Under the pieces are notes generated by a model, which was not told where the DNA came from, did not search any database, and worked only from the letters and a program-made list of their open reading frames with translations. Positions 16,073-25,663 of a stretch of DNA of 64,000 bases are shown piece by piece. A program made the translations under genes and the position numbers. Source of the stretch: Nitrospira moscoviensis (lineage in GTDB: Bacteria > Nitrospirota > Nitrospiria > Nitrospirales > Nitrospiraceae); the NCBI RefSeq assembly GCF_001273775.1, contig NZ_CP011801.1, forward strand, positions 4,008,001 through 4,072,000, written 5' to 3'. How positions within the stretch are numbered: the stretch's first letter is position 1; every line of letters begins with the position of its first letter.

Positions 16073-17830
16073 TTAAGGCTCGGTCAATGAACCAAGAATA
16101 TCGGCAGTTCGTGGCAGCCTTCTGAGATACGGTGCAATCATCCGAAGTTGACCTGTCTGTCTGATTAAATACATCCGCGAGAAGCGTGGAGGTTGACCAG
16201 GTAGCACTCGAATTCGTTCAGCCGTTGTTCGAATCAATTCTGCAAATTCCTGGTCTCGTTTCTCCCAATCCACGGTCCTTCTCACGGAATGCCCAACAAA
16301 CGCTTTTATGCGTCGATTTCCGTACTGCCGAAACCACGCCCGGTCATATCGCCTCAACCAGCTTGTCAGAGACCTAAATTGACGGAGCCTTTCAGGCAAA
16401 CGAGCCTTTTCTCGACTCAAACCAAGCCATTTTTCTCGCTGCTCACAAAGGAACGAACGGGAGAATACACGAGTGACTTTCTGCAATTTCCCGGCACTTC
16501 GTGATGCCTGCCTCGGCGAGGACACTACACGCCTCAGAGGAAGTCCGATCCGACGTAATTGAGCACGAAGGGTTGGCGGTGAGACACCCATTTTGTCCGC
16601 GATGGCCTCTACTGACAAACCTGAATCCATCCAACATTCTCTCAGTTTCTGATCCCAAACCCGACCGTATATGAGGACTCGTCCCACATGAAATTGCATC
16701 ATCGGTGACCAATCTGGTCCCGTCCGCGCGTAGACAAATCCGCACGCGCAGCAAAAGGTCCCGACGGGCCGGCCATCCGCTCGCATCGCAAGAGCACAAG
16801 CGGTGATCACGGCTTGTTGATAGTGCCGTGCCGCAGGATTCAGACATGGCCATGGTCCTGCCCCAAAGTGCTCAGGATGATTGGGAATCGCAAAGAAGGA
16901 TTCGGCCGTCTGCCGGAGAAACTGCATCATCAGAAGATGGTGGATAGGTGAATAGCTGCTCCGGACTCGACGGACCAAGGCCAATACCCCGTCGCCTGAT
17001 CGAAGGCCCCCTTGCTCACCCTCTAGTCGCCCAAGAACCTCTTGCGGGTAATGTCGCAAGAACGCTTGTCTCAAATGATGCGCGTAAACTCGGTTTGTAT
17101 GCGTCGCGAGTCCTCGCTCTGCTAAGAGCGCGAGATATCGACGCCGCAGCGCATCTGGGTCAGGACTCACGGATGAAGCATTGAGTAACCATGCTGCGTT
17201 TTGTGCAAACGCAAGGATAGCAGTGGCCCCACAATCATCAGGCATCAAGGATCTTGCTACACATTGAGTAACAGTCCGTTCGGCTGAGCGGAACTCATGA
17301 CAAGGCCGCAAGTCTCGAGCCGGGGCATCACTGTCTTGGATCCAAACGGCGTGGTCAGGGCAGACCTCAACCCCCGGTACCTGATGAATCCGATGCCAAT
17401 AACATTCCCCCCACCGCTCTCGATCTTCCGCAACGCACCGGGGACAGTAGCGTAGCCAGTGCGACTTCGGCACATTGGCATGCTTATAGCCGAGCACAAG
17501 TTGAATGCCCTTTCGAGATCCTCCTCTCATTCGTCTTTTAATCTCCCCAACTCGACCGGAGGACAGAAAGGGAACATAGAACGGCAACAGTGTGTGCTTT
17601 GCAATGATGTCGTCGGTGGTCAACGAAGCCCTGGCGGGAAGCATCGACACGAAGTGGTCTAGATAGCTTGGGAGATCGATGGACGCAAGCGCATCACCTC
17701 TTCCGCCCACCGCATGGAGAAATGCGGTAATGCTGAGAAAGCGCAGCCGCTCCCTTAAGCGCGCGACAACACTATAGAACAGCTCATCGGGATGGGGCTT
17801 TGCGTAGCACGCAAGCATAGCCTTTACCAT
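16073..17830 (-). CDS. tnsD: TniQ/TnsD-family target-selection protein 1
   Basis: The 585-residue protein begins with the TniQ signature (PHPDELFYSVVARLRERL). A zinc-finger module lies near residues 128-160: YCPRCVAEDRERWGECYWHR then CPDHA. A second cysteine motif typical of TnsD follows (GTFCCACGFVYARTGPDWSP, about residue 355). Next comes a helix-turn-helix (LSVEAIADKMGVSPPTLRAQ) and a basic C-terminal half. TnsD binds a fixed chromosomal site and recruits TnsC. By the presence of the HTH and the C-terminal extension, this is the better candidate of the two for recognising the attachment site. It lies 15 bp after the longer TniQ gene. Confidence 0.85.
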   Translation of the reverse strand: MVKAMLACYAKPHPDELFYSVVARLRERLRFLSITAFLHAVGGRGDALASIDLPSYLDHFVSMLPARASLTTDDIIAKHTLLPFYVPFLSSGRVGEIKRRMRGGSRKGIQLVLGYKHANVPKSHWLRYCPRCVAEDRERWGECYWHRIHQVPGVEVCPDHAVWIQDSDAPARDLRPCHEFRSAERTVTQCVARSLMPDDCGATAILAFAQNAAWLLNASSVSPDPDALRRRYLALLAERGLATHTNRVYAHHLRQAFLRHYPQEVLGRLEGEQGGLRSGDGVLALVRRVRSSYSPIHHLLMMQFLRQTAESFFAIPNHPEHFGAGPWPCLNPAARHYQQAVITACALAMRADGRPVGTFCCACGFVYARTGPDWSPMMQFHVGRVLIYGRVWDQKLRECWMDSGLSVEAIADKMGVSPPTLRAQLRRIGLPLRRVVSSPRQASRSAGKLQKVTRVFSRSFLCEQREKWLGLSREKARLPERLRQFRSLTSWLRRYDRAWFRQYGNRRIKAFVGHSVRRTVDWEKRDQEFAELIRTTAERIRVLPGQPPRFSRMYLIRQTGQLRMIAPYLRRLPRTADILGSLTEP

Positions 17831-17845
17831 TGTGCACCTGTCGTT

Positions 17846-19912
17846 TCACACCATCATGGCATGGAGTATGTCATCACCCTGCTCTTGGTAGGACAGATAG
17901 TCTTTCTCCCGATATGCATCTAGATAGGGCTCTAGTGAGTAGCGCCCATCAAACCTCTCATCATCAAGAACACCCATATCTTTGCAACGATCGCACTTGT
18001 TGAAACGCGGGGCGTTGCGAGTCCCTCTACTACTCCATACGCTCATCGGGCATACCCGATGTAACACAAAGTCCAGTACTCCCTTGACTGCAGGTGATTC
18101 CCCTGCAGAAAGGGGCAATCCGCTTGCACGAAGCACTTCTAGCTCCGAAGGAACATGCCTAGCGAACTTAAACTGGCACAAGGCATGCCAGATACACCGC
18201 CGTGCAAACTGGGAAGCAGTTTCAACCGTCCGATCAAGCTCGACTTGAGCTTGAGAATGACGCGAAAGCGATGCCAGTGCGCACTCATCCACATAAATCG
18301 CATGGGCTATCGATTTTTGGTTAATCGCTCCCCTGAAAGCTGGGTCCATTCGAAGACGTCTGCCCGCCGCATGAATAGCTGACGCCAACACCTCGTCGCG
18401 GGATCCCAGTAAGTCCCACACACTTTGGATTGATGCGGGATACGGATACTTCGGCACATGTTCACTGAGCCAATCCGGGTCATCGGAAAGAAGTGCGAAG
18501 AAGGCCTGCGCCACGCTTTGACAGGTTTTTCGCCAATCAGTTTGTGATCCTCTGTCAGTGCCACAGAGCCACTCTCTCCGATTCTTAAGCACATATGTTT
18601 CAATAATAGGAGTCCACAAGGAATTGGTACCGTTACGCTGATCCACCGAAATTCTTGAAGGGTAACCGAGGCCACAGATGTGCCTATGGTCCACCAAGGA
18701 AGTCATTTCAAAGTTCGAAGTTAACGGTCCATCGGGATTTCCAGCAGCCGTGCTGTCATCTCGACCTTCTCTTCGAATGATGTACGATTGATGAAAAGCA
18801 TGCTCCAATAACCGATCTGGTCCTGCACGTGAGTAGACCAATCCGCATGAACAAGAAAAAGTGCCAATTGGGGGATCGTTGGCAGAGGCCTGTACAACGG
18901 TACAATCCATGACAACTGGCTTACCATAATGAGATGCTCGCTTATTCCAGCAAGGCCAAGGGCCATCACCGAACACTTTGGGCACTTCTTTGACGTTAAA
19001 AATAGATTCGATACTTTGACCAAGGAACCGCGCAAGGAGCACATGATAAACAGGATGTTTGCTCACCACACCGCTCCTGATATAGCAGGTAAATGGAGTG
19101 AGTCCATCCGCAGCGCCTTCATTTTCGGCGAGAGCCTCCATGTATTTCTTCAGGAACAATCGAAGTTCATACTGACACCGCGCGCTCATGGATGTCTGCA
19201 CGTAGGTCATGAGTCGTTGCTCCGCCGCCAGCCAATAATAGCGCTCACTTAAATCCTCTGAACCAAGACATGGACCGTTATAGTTCCAAACCCAATCCAT
19301 ATCGTGGGCGACATCAAAGCACAGTTTCTGATCGGAGTCTTTCCAGTCAACTCGCCTGATCGCTTTTGGTCTGACTATACGCTCGGCAATTATCCAATCG
19401 TCTCGCCATGGATGCGGCCAAGTTAAGTCGCTATGAGCCTCCAAAAACACCGCGTGCCTGGCGCAGACAGCGACTCCACTCAGCTGATGCTCCCGATGCC
19501 AATAGGCCTCCCCGTACTTCGCTCGGTCTTCCTGCACACAGGCAAGGCAGTAGCGAAACCGCTGCCTTGGGGATCGAAAGAGGTACTGATTCTGTAGAAC
19601 AAGCCGCCCTGCACAGGAGTCGCTTCGCATGTGGGCTAACAGTCTGGCCTTGAGGGAGGACTCTAGAAATGGAGCGAACGCCGGATATGCTGTGTAGTGC
19701 TGAATGATTCGACTAGTATTAAGGCTTTCCGTCGAAGGGATTTGGTTCACAAACCATTCAAGCCCTTCCGGGAAATCCAGTCGAAGCATCTGGCTTCTGT
19801 GCCCCGCTTTCTCTTTTAAAATGCGTTTAGAATACCGCATGCGATCGGCAAAACGAGCCATCGTGCTGTACCAACATTCACCAGGATATGGGCGATTGAA
19901 TCCTTCAAGCAT
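17846..19912 (-). CDS. TniQ/TnsD-family target-selection protein 2, divergent C-terminus
   Basis: The start at ATG 19912 (MLEGFNRPYPGECWYS) matches the usual family beginning; a GTG eight codons earlier overlaps the tnsC stop. It has the same zinc module (YCLACVQEDRAKYGEAYWHR then CARHA) and the second cysteine motif (GTFSCSCGLVYSRAGPDRLL). After that it differs: no helix-turn-helix is visible where protein 1 has one, and a further CxxC pair (NKCDRCKDMG) occurs about 55 residues before the end. At 688 residues it is long for TniQ and in the range of TnsD. A different target from protein 1 is likely. Confidence 0.82.
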   Translation of the reverse strand: MLEGFNRPYPGECWYSTMARFADRMRYSKRILKEKAGHRSQMLRLDFPEGLEWFVNQIPSTESLNTSRIIQHYTAYPAFAPFLESSLKARLLAHMRSDSCAGRLVLQNQYLFRSPRQRFRYCLACVQEDRAKYGEAYWHREHQLSGVAVCARHAVFLEAHSDLTWPHPWRDDWIIAERIVRPKAIRRVDWKDSDQKLCFDVAHDMDWVWNYNGPCLGSEDLSERYYWLAAEQRLMTYVQTSMSARCQYELRLFLKKYMEALAENEGAADGLTPFTCYIRSGVVSKHPVYHVLLARFLGQSIESIFNVKEVPKVFGDGPWPCWNKRASHYGKPVVMDCTVVQASANDPPIGTFSCSCGLVYSRAGPDRLLEHAFHQSYIIRREGRDDSTAAGNPDGPLTSNFEMTSLVDHRHICGLGYPSRISVDQRNGTNSLWTPIIETYVLKNRREWLCGTDRGSQTDWRKTCQSVAQAFFALLSDDPDWLSEHVPKYPYPASIQSVWDLLGSRDEVLASAIHAAGRRLRMDPAFRGAINQKSIAHAIYVDECALASLSRHSQAQVELDRTVETASQFARRCIWHALCQFKFARHVPSELEVLRASGLPLSAGESPAVKGVLDFVLHRVCPMSVWSSRGTRNAPRFNKCDRCKDMGVLDDERFDGRYSLEPYLDAYREKDYLSYQEQGDDILHAMMV

Positions 19913-19925
19913 CTTACTCGCGCCC

Positions 19926-21539
19926 CTAGAATTCACTCACAGGACGAATATGCCCCTCCTCTTTCAGCATTTGATAAGTGGCGATCCTGTCCTTTCTTTT
20001 TTTGCTCGTGGCCCTCAAATAACAACCGCGTACACCCTGCTCACCGGTTCGATCGCTCTTCTTTTTCGCCTTTCGATCGTCAGGTGATACCTTCCCATAT
20101 CCAAATGTGCCGCCCTCTGCTGAAAGGTTTGGATTTAGAGACGATGACGTGGAGTCTGACGGAGTTGTATTCGATTCGTCCCGTACTTCCGACGAGGCGT
20201 CGGCATCCGAGGTTACTAAAGGTTCGGACTCTTTCGAACTCCGGCCGCTAGGGATTTTGGATCGACGGATCACCGCATAGAGACCCTTGTGATTGATATC
20301 CCTCAGCACATGTTTGATATATTCATCCAGATCTACGGTGACCACGTCCTCAAGCCCTTGCAACGTTTCCAAATCGTGAGTACGGAGAGCTTGGATCACG
20401 GGCCGAGCTGTCGCAAAGTGATCTTGAGCCACTGATCGAATGAGGTCTGGCGTGAGCCTCTCAAGGCCTGTCGTCATCGCGCGCCATTGCGCCACGATGA
20501 ACATCTTCACGAGGAAATCCGGGATGCCTTGCGTTTCCTCATACAGAATATCGTTCAGCGCTTGGCTCAAGGGCTCCGCGTGACGGACATATTGATATTC
20601 GAAGAAGGTTTCGAGGAGCAGATCCCACTCTTCATCCTTCTTCATCTGGTTCCACACAATATCGCACGGGCCGCAGCCACGACGCAGTTGATGCAATTCC
20701 CCGCATAGAATCCGAATGGCCTTGGGCGTGCCAACAAAGACAACAGGCAATCCGATCGTGTTGACCAATTCGACGAAAAACCTCAACATGGCACCTGCAG
20801 TGGTGCTATTTTGGATCTCGTCAATGATCAACAGCCCTATGCAATGCGTCGAGGCAACGACGGCCATCGCGAGCAGCTGATCATCGATCGTCCGAACACT
20901 ACCTCCATAGTCGGCAAAATACGTCGTCCCGACCAGCGCATCGACTCGTTTGAGAAAACTGCCACACAACCCTTTGACGGTTCCGTCGTACCGACAGTCC
21001 ATGTAGAGGTAGGGAATCTGTTTGATCCCTAAATCATCATGTTCAATGACGTTATCGTAGCGGGACAGGATCCGCATGAAGTTCATCGTTTTGCCTACCC
21101 CCGGCAAACCGATAACGGATAATCCGGTCGGGGTGGGAATCACAGGGTTCGGATGTCGGATCTTCTCTTCCAATGCGTCCAACCGCTTCGTCGTATCTGC
21201 CCAGTAATGAGGATTGAGAGGGTTTCGGTCGATATAGCCATCCCGCATGCGTAAGGTGAGCTGCTGCTCCAAGAAGAGACTGATGGTTAAAGGTTGAAAG
21301 ATTCGGCGGATGTCCATCGTCGCGTGAATGCGATATTCCGTCGGAAGGCTGCGCACGTGAGGATCAAAAGGTGGAAGATACAGAAGTTCCCTGGCCGCTT
21401 CCTCGGCGGTCAAGATTGGTGGCAGGGTTTCGTTGAGGGGATTGCCTTGATATCTGGATAACACCTGGGGATGGCGGCAGGCCTTGCTCTTGCGGATCCC
21501 GTGCAACAGTCGGAGGGGAAGTTCATTTCGTTTTTTCAT
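19926..21539 (-). CDS. tnsC: TnsC-like AAA+ ATPase, transposition regulator
   Basis: This 537-residue protein has a Walker A motif GLPGVGKT at residues 144-151 and Walker B LLIIDE at 236-241, followed by an IQNSTTAGAMLRFF sensor region and FVGTPKAIRIL. The N-terminal 100 residues resemble the TniQ/TnsB-contact region of Tn7 TnsC. The C-terminal 110 residues are polar and Ser-rich and probably disordered, ending in a basic tail. TnsC links the target-binding TniQ protein to the TnsAB transposase. Its start overlaps the tnsB stop (ATGA). Confidence 0.92.
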   Translation of the reverse strand: MKKRNELPLRLLHGIRKSKACRHPQVLSRYQGNPLNETLPPILTAEEAARELLYLPPFDPHVRSLPTEYRIHATMDIRRIFQPLTISLFLEQQLTLRMRDGYIDRNPLNPHYWADTTKRLDALEEKIRHPNPVIPTPTGLSVIGLPGVGKTMNFMRILSRYDNVIEHDDLGIKQIPYLYMDCRYDGTVKGLCGSFLKRVDALVGTTYFADYGGSVRTIDDQLLAMAVVASTHCIGLLIIDEIQNSTTAGAMLRFFVELVNTIGLPVVFVGTPKAIRILCGELHQLRRGCGPCDIVWNQMKKDEEWDLLLETFFEYQYVRHAEPLSQALNDILYEETQGIPDFLVKMFIVAQWRAMTTGLERLTPDLIRSVAQDHFATARPVIQALRTHDLETLQGLEDVVTVDLDEYIKHVLRDINHKGLYAVIRRSKIPSGRSSKESEPLVTSDADASSEVRDESNTTPSDSTSSSLNPNLSAEGGTFGYGKVSPDDRKAKKKSDRTGEQGVRGCYLRATSKKRKDRIATYQMLKEEGHIRPVSEF

Positions 21540-23737
21540 TTTCCTAAGGCCTCCTTTCTCAGTTGCCTGAGCATCGATACGGGTCGCGACGGGGGAACAT
21601 AGGAGGAGGCTTCCGTCTGATTATCTATGGCCCCTTCAGACACAGCCCCTATGGAAGACCGCTCTTCGGACCTGACCCCCAATCGCATTGCGTGAGCCTC
21701 TCGCTCCTTGGTACGTTCAGTCTCCCGATTCGGTCGTATATCCTTTACGCGTTGCGCGTCCGACATCTGTTCAATGGCTGGTGATTTCTGTGCCGTCGCT
21801 ACCTCAATAAGTGCCGTTTGTTGACGATGGAAGTTCGCAGTAACAGAGCGAACACGGGTCTGTGCGCTCTTGCTGGCAGCATCACGTCTGGCATCATCAT
21901 CCTGTTTTTCATACCACTCGCGAGTCTTATACAGGGCCTCCTCTGCTCGAAGGTGACAGGGCACTAACTTGGTGCCACGATCCAGCCGTAAGTAAATGGT
22001 CTCCACACAAGGCGGATAGTAAGAAACTGGAAGCGTCAATTGCTTCTTGCCAGGCTTCCGGATAAACCAATCCGGCGACAGATCTTCTTCACACCGATAG
22101 AGCAACCCGTTAAATCGAAGACCGGCTCCAGAAGCTGTCGCCTCACCTTTGGGCAAAAGGTTCATTCGGATGAGGTCCTGAGGGCGTGTTTGCAAGTGAC
22201 CAGTCCGATGCTCCATGCCCCATTCCCATAGATCAATGGGAAATGCATCAACCCTATCTCTGATCATATATTCGTCCATCCGATACCAAGACATATGATG
22301 TCCTTGGTTATGCGCCAAGATGCACCGGATCATGAGCTGCCGAAATTCTTGAAGCGTCAACACCGCATCAAGACGGTAATCAGGACCGCCCCGTACATGG
22401 TGCGGGTAGACAGCACCAGGTACCCATTTAATGCACTTGTCATTGAGCAGACGAAAATTGCGTTCGACAATTCCCTTCCAATCAGCCCGATAGGGTGCCG
22501 TTGTGTCCTCACGAACGCCGAGATTCTCAATCAAGGTCTCGATATTGTACCCCTCGAGTTCTCCACGATCGGCTAGGATCCGCCAGGGCAAATGATGAGA
22601 AGGCCATTGTGACTCTTCGATGTGGATGCCGTACTGCGCACAATAGGCCACTTTGTCAGCCGTTGTGTTCTCGAGCGCTTCCATGGCACCCAACCAACTT
22701 GGACCTTCTAGCGTTACCGCAAATCCGACGATCATCCGTGTAAACACATCGATGACGATGTAAATGACCGGACGTCCAATTATCCGGCTTCGATCGATGG
22801 AACTGACAAGATAGATGTCACCAAGCGTGGCATCGATTTGGAAAGTAGAACCAGGACCAATCTCACCAACGGTCGAATTTCCTATCAATGGTCGGTGACG
22901 AAGGTTGAACGCAATGGTTCCTTCTCTTGCTCTTATCGCACGTGCTTCATCCTTCACTGCTTCATAACTGTAGCGATACTGATCGAGGGTTGGCATCTGA
23001 TCCTCAGGAGGAAGAACCACAATAATTTCGCCTCCCCTGGATTCATAGGATGTCCCATAATGCTGCTCTAGAAAGAGCTGATGACACTGCTCCAGGCTCC
23101 GCTTGCTCTGGTGCTCCCATGTCCTTTGGGCATGTCGTGCCATATACCGACTCAGAGTGGGATCAACATTGATACCAATTACCACGAGCTCACCCTGAGC
23201 GGTCCGCGTACGCCGTCCCCGTTTTTTCCCTGAATGAGATTTTGGTTTCCCTCTTCCACCACATCGATCATGTTTCGTATCGACTGCGCTCAGACTTCCG
23301 TCGCCCTTTAGATATCTCCAAAAGTATTTGTAATACGTCGCGGGACAACAGTTCTGTTCCTTCGAAGCTGCTTCAAAAAGAGCAGATCGAGTAGCGGGAT
23401 TAATAATTTCACTGAGTCTGGTTTGCACCAGATGATCAAGACTGGCCCATAGACGACGCAGCCGTTCGAGAACGCCCTGTCGGCGTTCTGTTATCTTCCG
23501 ATCGACAGGAAGGTTGCCTATCGGATCTGACTGATTGAGGAGGATCCCACCGTTCTGAATACCGATCAGAATGTCAGACCGCTCGTACAGAGGAGTTTCA
23601 CCTGGGCGATCTTTATCCATATCCACGGTGTAGCAGTGGGATCCGTCAGAGGCCACCCACCAAATCTTTTCTCTTGTAACGGTCTCGCCACTCTTGTCCT
23701 TCTTAAACGTCAACACCATGCCCCTAAGAAGATCCAT
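21536..23737 (-). CDS. tnsB: TnsB-like DDE transposase
   Basis: The 733-residue protein contains an rve/DDE integrase core with catalytic residues D302 (FQIDATLGD), D390 (ILADRGE) and E425 (KGIVERNFRLL), the spacing expected of TnsB. The N-terminal part (about residues 75-280) carries the predicted helical DNA-binding domains and a basic linker (GKKRGRRTRT). A Mu-B-like beta-barrel follows the core (GEATASGAGLRFNGLLYRCE). TnsB cuts the 3' ends and joins them to the target. The ATG has AGGAGG four bases upstream. Confidence 0.94.
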   Translation of the reverse strand: MDLLRGMVLTFKKDKSGETVTREKIWWVASDGSHCYTVDMDKDRPGETPLYERSDILIGIQNGGILLNQSDPIGNLPVDRKITERRQGVLERLRRLWASLDHLVQTRLSEIINPATRSALFEAASKEQNCCPATYYKYFWRYLKGDGSLSAVDTKHDRCGGRGKPKSHSGKKRGRRTRTAQGELVVIGINVDPTLSRYMARHAQRTWEHQSKRSLEQCHQLFLEQHYGTSYESRGGEIIVVLPPEDQMPTLDQYRYSYEAVKDEARAIRAREGTIAFNLRHRPLIGNSTVGEIGPGSTFQIDATLGDIYLVSSIDRSRIIGRPVIYIVIDVFTRMIVGFAVTLEGPSWLGAMEALENTTADKVAYCAQYGIHIEESQWPSHHLPWRILADRGELEGYNIETLIENLGVREDTTAPYRADWKGIVERNFRLLNDKCIKWVPGAVYPHHVRGGPDYRLDAVLTLQEFRQLMIRCILAHNQGHHMSWYRMDEYMIRDRVDAFPIDLWEWGMEHRTGHLQTRPQDLIRMNLLPKGEATASGAGLRFNGLLYRCEEDLSPDWFIRKPGKKQLTLPVSYYPPCVETIYLRLDRGTKLVPCHLRAEEALYKTREWYEKQDDDARRDAASKSAQTRVRSVTANFHRQQTALIEVATAQKSPAIEQMSDAQRVKDIRPNRETERTKEREAHAMRLGVRSEERSSIGAVSEGAIDNQTEASSYVPPSRPVSMLRQLRKEALGK

Positions 23738-23760
23738 TATCCCTCCTACTGGTAGGGTCC

Positions 23761-23780
23761 TTGAAGATACGAGTCTTCAA
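23761..23780. other. Hairpin in the tnsB leader
   Basis: TTGAAGA (23761-23767) and TCTTCAA (23774-23780) pair perfectly around a 6-nt loop, 24-43 nt upstream of the tnsB start. There is no T-run, so a regulatory or protein-binding role is more likely than termination. Confidence 0.35.
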
Positions 23781-23866
23781 AAGATATGGCTCAGTCTGGG
23801 AATATCCTTTTTTGACCGTTCGGTTGATGAAATATATACTCAGCCGAATGACCTTCTCGCCTTGAG

Positions 23867-24112
23867 CTAGATGTCCGGTCGCTTCGTTAACAATTCAACG
23901 TCTAGAGCAGTACAATCACCCTGATAGAGCGTGCCTGAAGAGGGTCTTGGCAAACTTAATGGATGGTTCACGGTGAGTTGTGTGAACAGAGCCTCACCCG
24001 GCCGATATGGAGGCCTCACTCGGAGCAACGAACTTGTGAAATCCCCAGTTGCGGAATCTGCTTCTGACCGAGTGACTCGGTGTCTTCGCTTTCTAAAAGA
24101 ATGACGCCGCAT
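23867..24112 (-). CDS. Small basic protein between tnsA and tnsB
   Basis: An 81-residue frame begins one base after the tnsA stop with AGGAGG six bases before its ATG, one of the best ribosome sites in this operon. The N-terminus is strongly basic (MRRHSFRKRRHRVTRSE), the remainder has no clear domain. Position inside the tns operon argues for translation; the 129-bp gap to tnsB is longer than other gaps in the run. I do not recognise it, and it is not part of canonical Tn7. Confidence 0.5.
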   Translation of the reverse strand: MRRHSFRKRRHRVTRSEADSATGDFTSSLLRVRPPYRPGEALFTQLTVNHPLSLPRPSSGTLYQGDCTALDVELLTKRPDI

Positions 24113-24113
24113 C

Positions 24114-24947
24114 TCATACCTCCTGGTGGATGGGTTTAAGATTGACCGATAACAACGCTATCGGGCACTCCGTATCAAATGGGCTTGACATGTCGATGAT
24201 CCATTGCCTTGTCGCAATTAGATGGCGCACAACGGCCAAACATCGGCCAGCTTTCACACCGAGTTGATGATCCAGCGCCGAGGCCACTGCGTAGAGAGGC
24301 TCTTGCGTATCTTTGACCGCCCGAGTTAATTCTTCTCCGATCGTGGTTACTTGAGTCGAGGTAAGTGGTGAAAGGGAACCTACGTCATAGTACTGATGGA
24401 TCGCTTCAATATTGGCGACCAGCACCTCCGGAATCTCCTCCTCAGTCACCACGCCCCAGTCAACTCCTCGCTCTGCCCAATAGAGACGTTCTATTTCGAG
24501 CTTCTCACAGCAACGTTTATCCTGAAGTTCCTGCACGTACTTAGTTGACCGCGCCACTTCCATCAGTACACCGTCTTTCTCAACGGTAATTAGAAAATCC
24601 GTCGTCATCGGGAATAGCTCTTTCGTGTGAGGATCAGTCGGATGCTCAACACCCAATTGCTCAGCGATGCGGATGGTATCGGCAAGAGGTAGGGGGAATT
24701 GCTCTCGTATATCCTTAACGATCGGAGACCAATCGAGAAGGTAGAAATACTTTTTTTCGAGTTTGCTCAACAAATGGTGAATACGGCCATTGGTAGTCCA
24801 ACCTTTGATTCTGCTGGCACATCCGTCTGACGGCACATCTTGAATCGTGAGCCAAGGCTTGTAGGCCCCCAGCGTTCCTAATCCTCGGCCCTCCTTGATC
24901 CACCGCTCAATTTTTCTGGACGTCATTCCTCTTTTCCGTTTTGCCAT
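24114..24947 (-). CDS. tnsA: TnsA-like endonuclease
   Basis: The ATG at 24947 has GGAGG five bases upstream; a TTG six codons earlier is rejected. The catalytic residues fall almost exactly as in Tn7 TnsA (E63, D114, K132 there): E64 in SKLEKKYFYL, D117 in MTTDFLI and K136 in ARSTKYVQ. The C-terminal half (from about residue 165) fits the TnsA winged-helix domain that contacts TnsC. TnsA cuts the 5' strands so that the element moves by cut and paste. It is the first gene of the minus-strand operon. Confidence 0.92.
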   Translation of the reverse strand: MAKRKRGMTSRKIERWIKEGRGLGTLGAYKPWLTIQDVPSDGCASRIKGWTTNGRIHHLLSKLEKKYFYLLDWSPIVKDIREQFPLPLADTIRIAEQLGVEHPTDPHTKELFPMTTDFLITVEKDGVLMEVARSTKYVQELQDKRCCEKLEIERLYWAERGVDWGVVTEEEIPEVLVANIEAIHQYYDVGSLSPLTSTQVTTIGEELTRAVKDTQEPLYAVASALDHQLGVKAGRCLAVVRHLIATRQWIIDMSSPFDTECPIALLSVNLKPIHQEV

Positions 24948-25143
24948 AACCACCTCCTTAACCAATTAGGGAGACATGCAGGAATCTGCTTATTTACTAT
25001 CGACTCAGTACCTTCATTGTTATTTTGAAAACTACGCTTAATTTGGCTTGATTTTGACATTTTCTAGGAGTATGTGAGCCGATGCGCATTATGGATACTA
25101 GATAGCTATCAGACAGAAATAAGCATCAAGCTGCACTTTCAAT

Positions 25144-25159
25144 TAGCAGAATTCTGCTA
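25144..25159. promoter_or_regulatory. Perfect 16-bp palindrome TAGCAGAATTCTGCTA between tnsA and the XRE gene
   Basis: The two 8-bp halves are exact complements. The site lies 25 nt upstream of the XRE start and within the 236-bp divergent intergenic region, so a dimeric regulator here could control both directions. A shorter dyad GATAGCTATC occurs at 25101-25110. The XRE protein is the obvious candidate ligand; this is inference. Confidence 0.55.
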
Positions 25160-25183
25160 GTTATGCAATAGGGGGAGGGGGCC

Positions 25184-25663
25184 GTGATCTTCAAGGAGGG
25201 TTTCTTTGCACAACGCTTGAGGGAGTCGTTGAAAAGGCGACAAATGACTCAGGCGGAACTAGCAAGTCGAGTAGGCGTAAGCATTCGCTCAATGAGCATG
25301 TATTGCACCGGCGGCTGCGCTCCTCCCGTCAATACATTTGCAGAGATGGCCCATGAGTTGGGAGTTTCCGCTGACTACCTTCTCTACGGAGGGCAGCGGG
25401 GCCTGGAAAGCTACAGAGACGACATTCGCGAAATCTCAATACTGGCCGCAGACTTAGAGCACAGGGAACGAGAAACGCTGGCGAGCCTTACCTTTTGCCT
25501 CCTGAAAGGGGATGAAGAAATTCAAAGCTTGATCAGTGAATTTGCAAAAGGAATCCATCGCCTAACGGCAAAAATGAACTTAAAACAACTACGAATTTGG
25601 GAAGAGGAATTTAAGGAATTCAGAGATAAAGCAAAAGAGGGGAATCCACCATCACAAAGTTAA
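25184..25663 (+). CDS. XRE-family regulator of the transposon
   Basis: The 159-residue protein starts with GTG at 25184 after a purine-rich GGGGGAGGGG. Residues about 9-66 form a Cro/CI-type helix-turn-helix (RRQMTQAELASRVGVSIRSM, then FAEMAHELGVSADYLLYG). The C-terminal half is helical and charged, probably for dimerisation. It lies between tnsA and the right end, transcribed towards the end. The likely role is control of the divergent tns operon. Confidence 0.85.
   Translation: MIFKEGFFAQRLRESLKRRQMTQAELASRVGVSIRSMSMYCTGGCAPPVNTFAEMAHELGVSADYLLYGGQRGLESYRDDIREISILAADLEHRERETLASLTFCLLKGDEEIQSLISEFAKGIHRLTAKMNLKQLRIWEEEFKEFRDKAKEGNPPSQS

Noticed and set aside
17846..19936. Possibility that the second TniQ gene is a Cas-associated TniQ of a CRISPR-guided transposon
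   Set aside because: No cas5/6/7/8 or cas12k gene and no repeat array are in the window; both TniQ proteins are of the longer TnsD-like kind.
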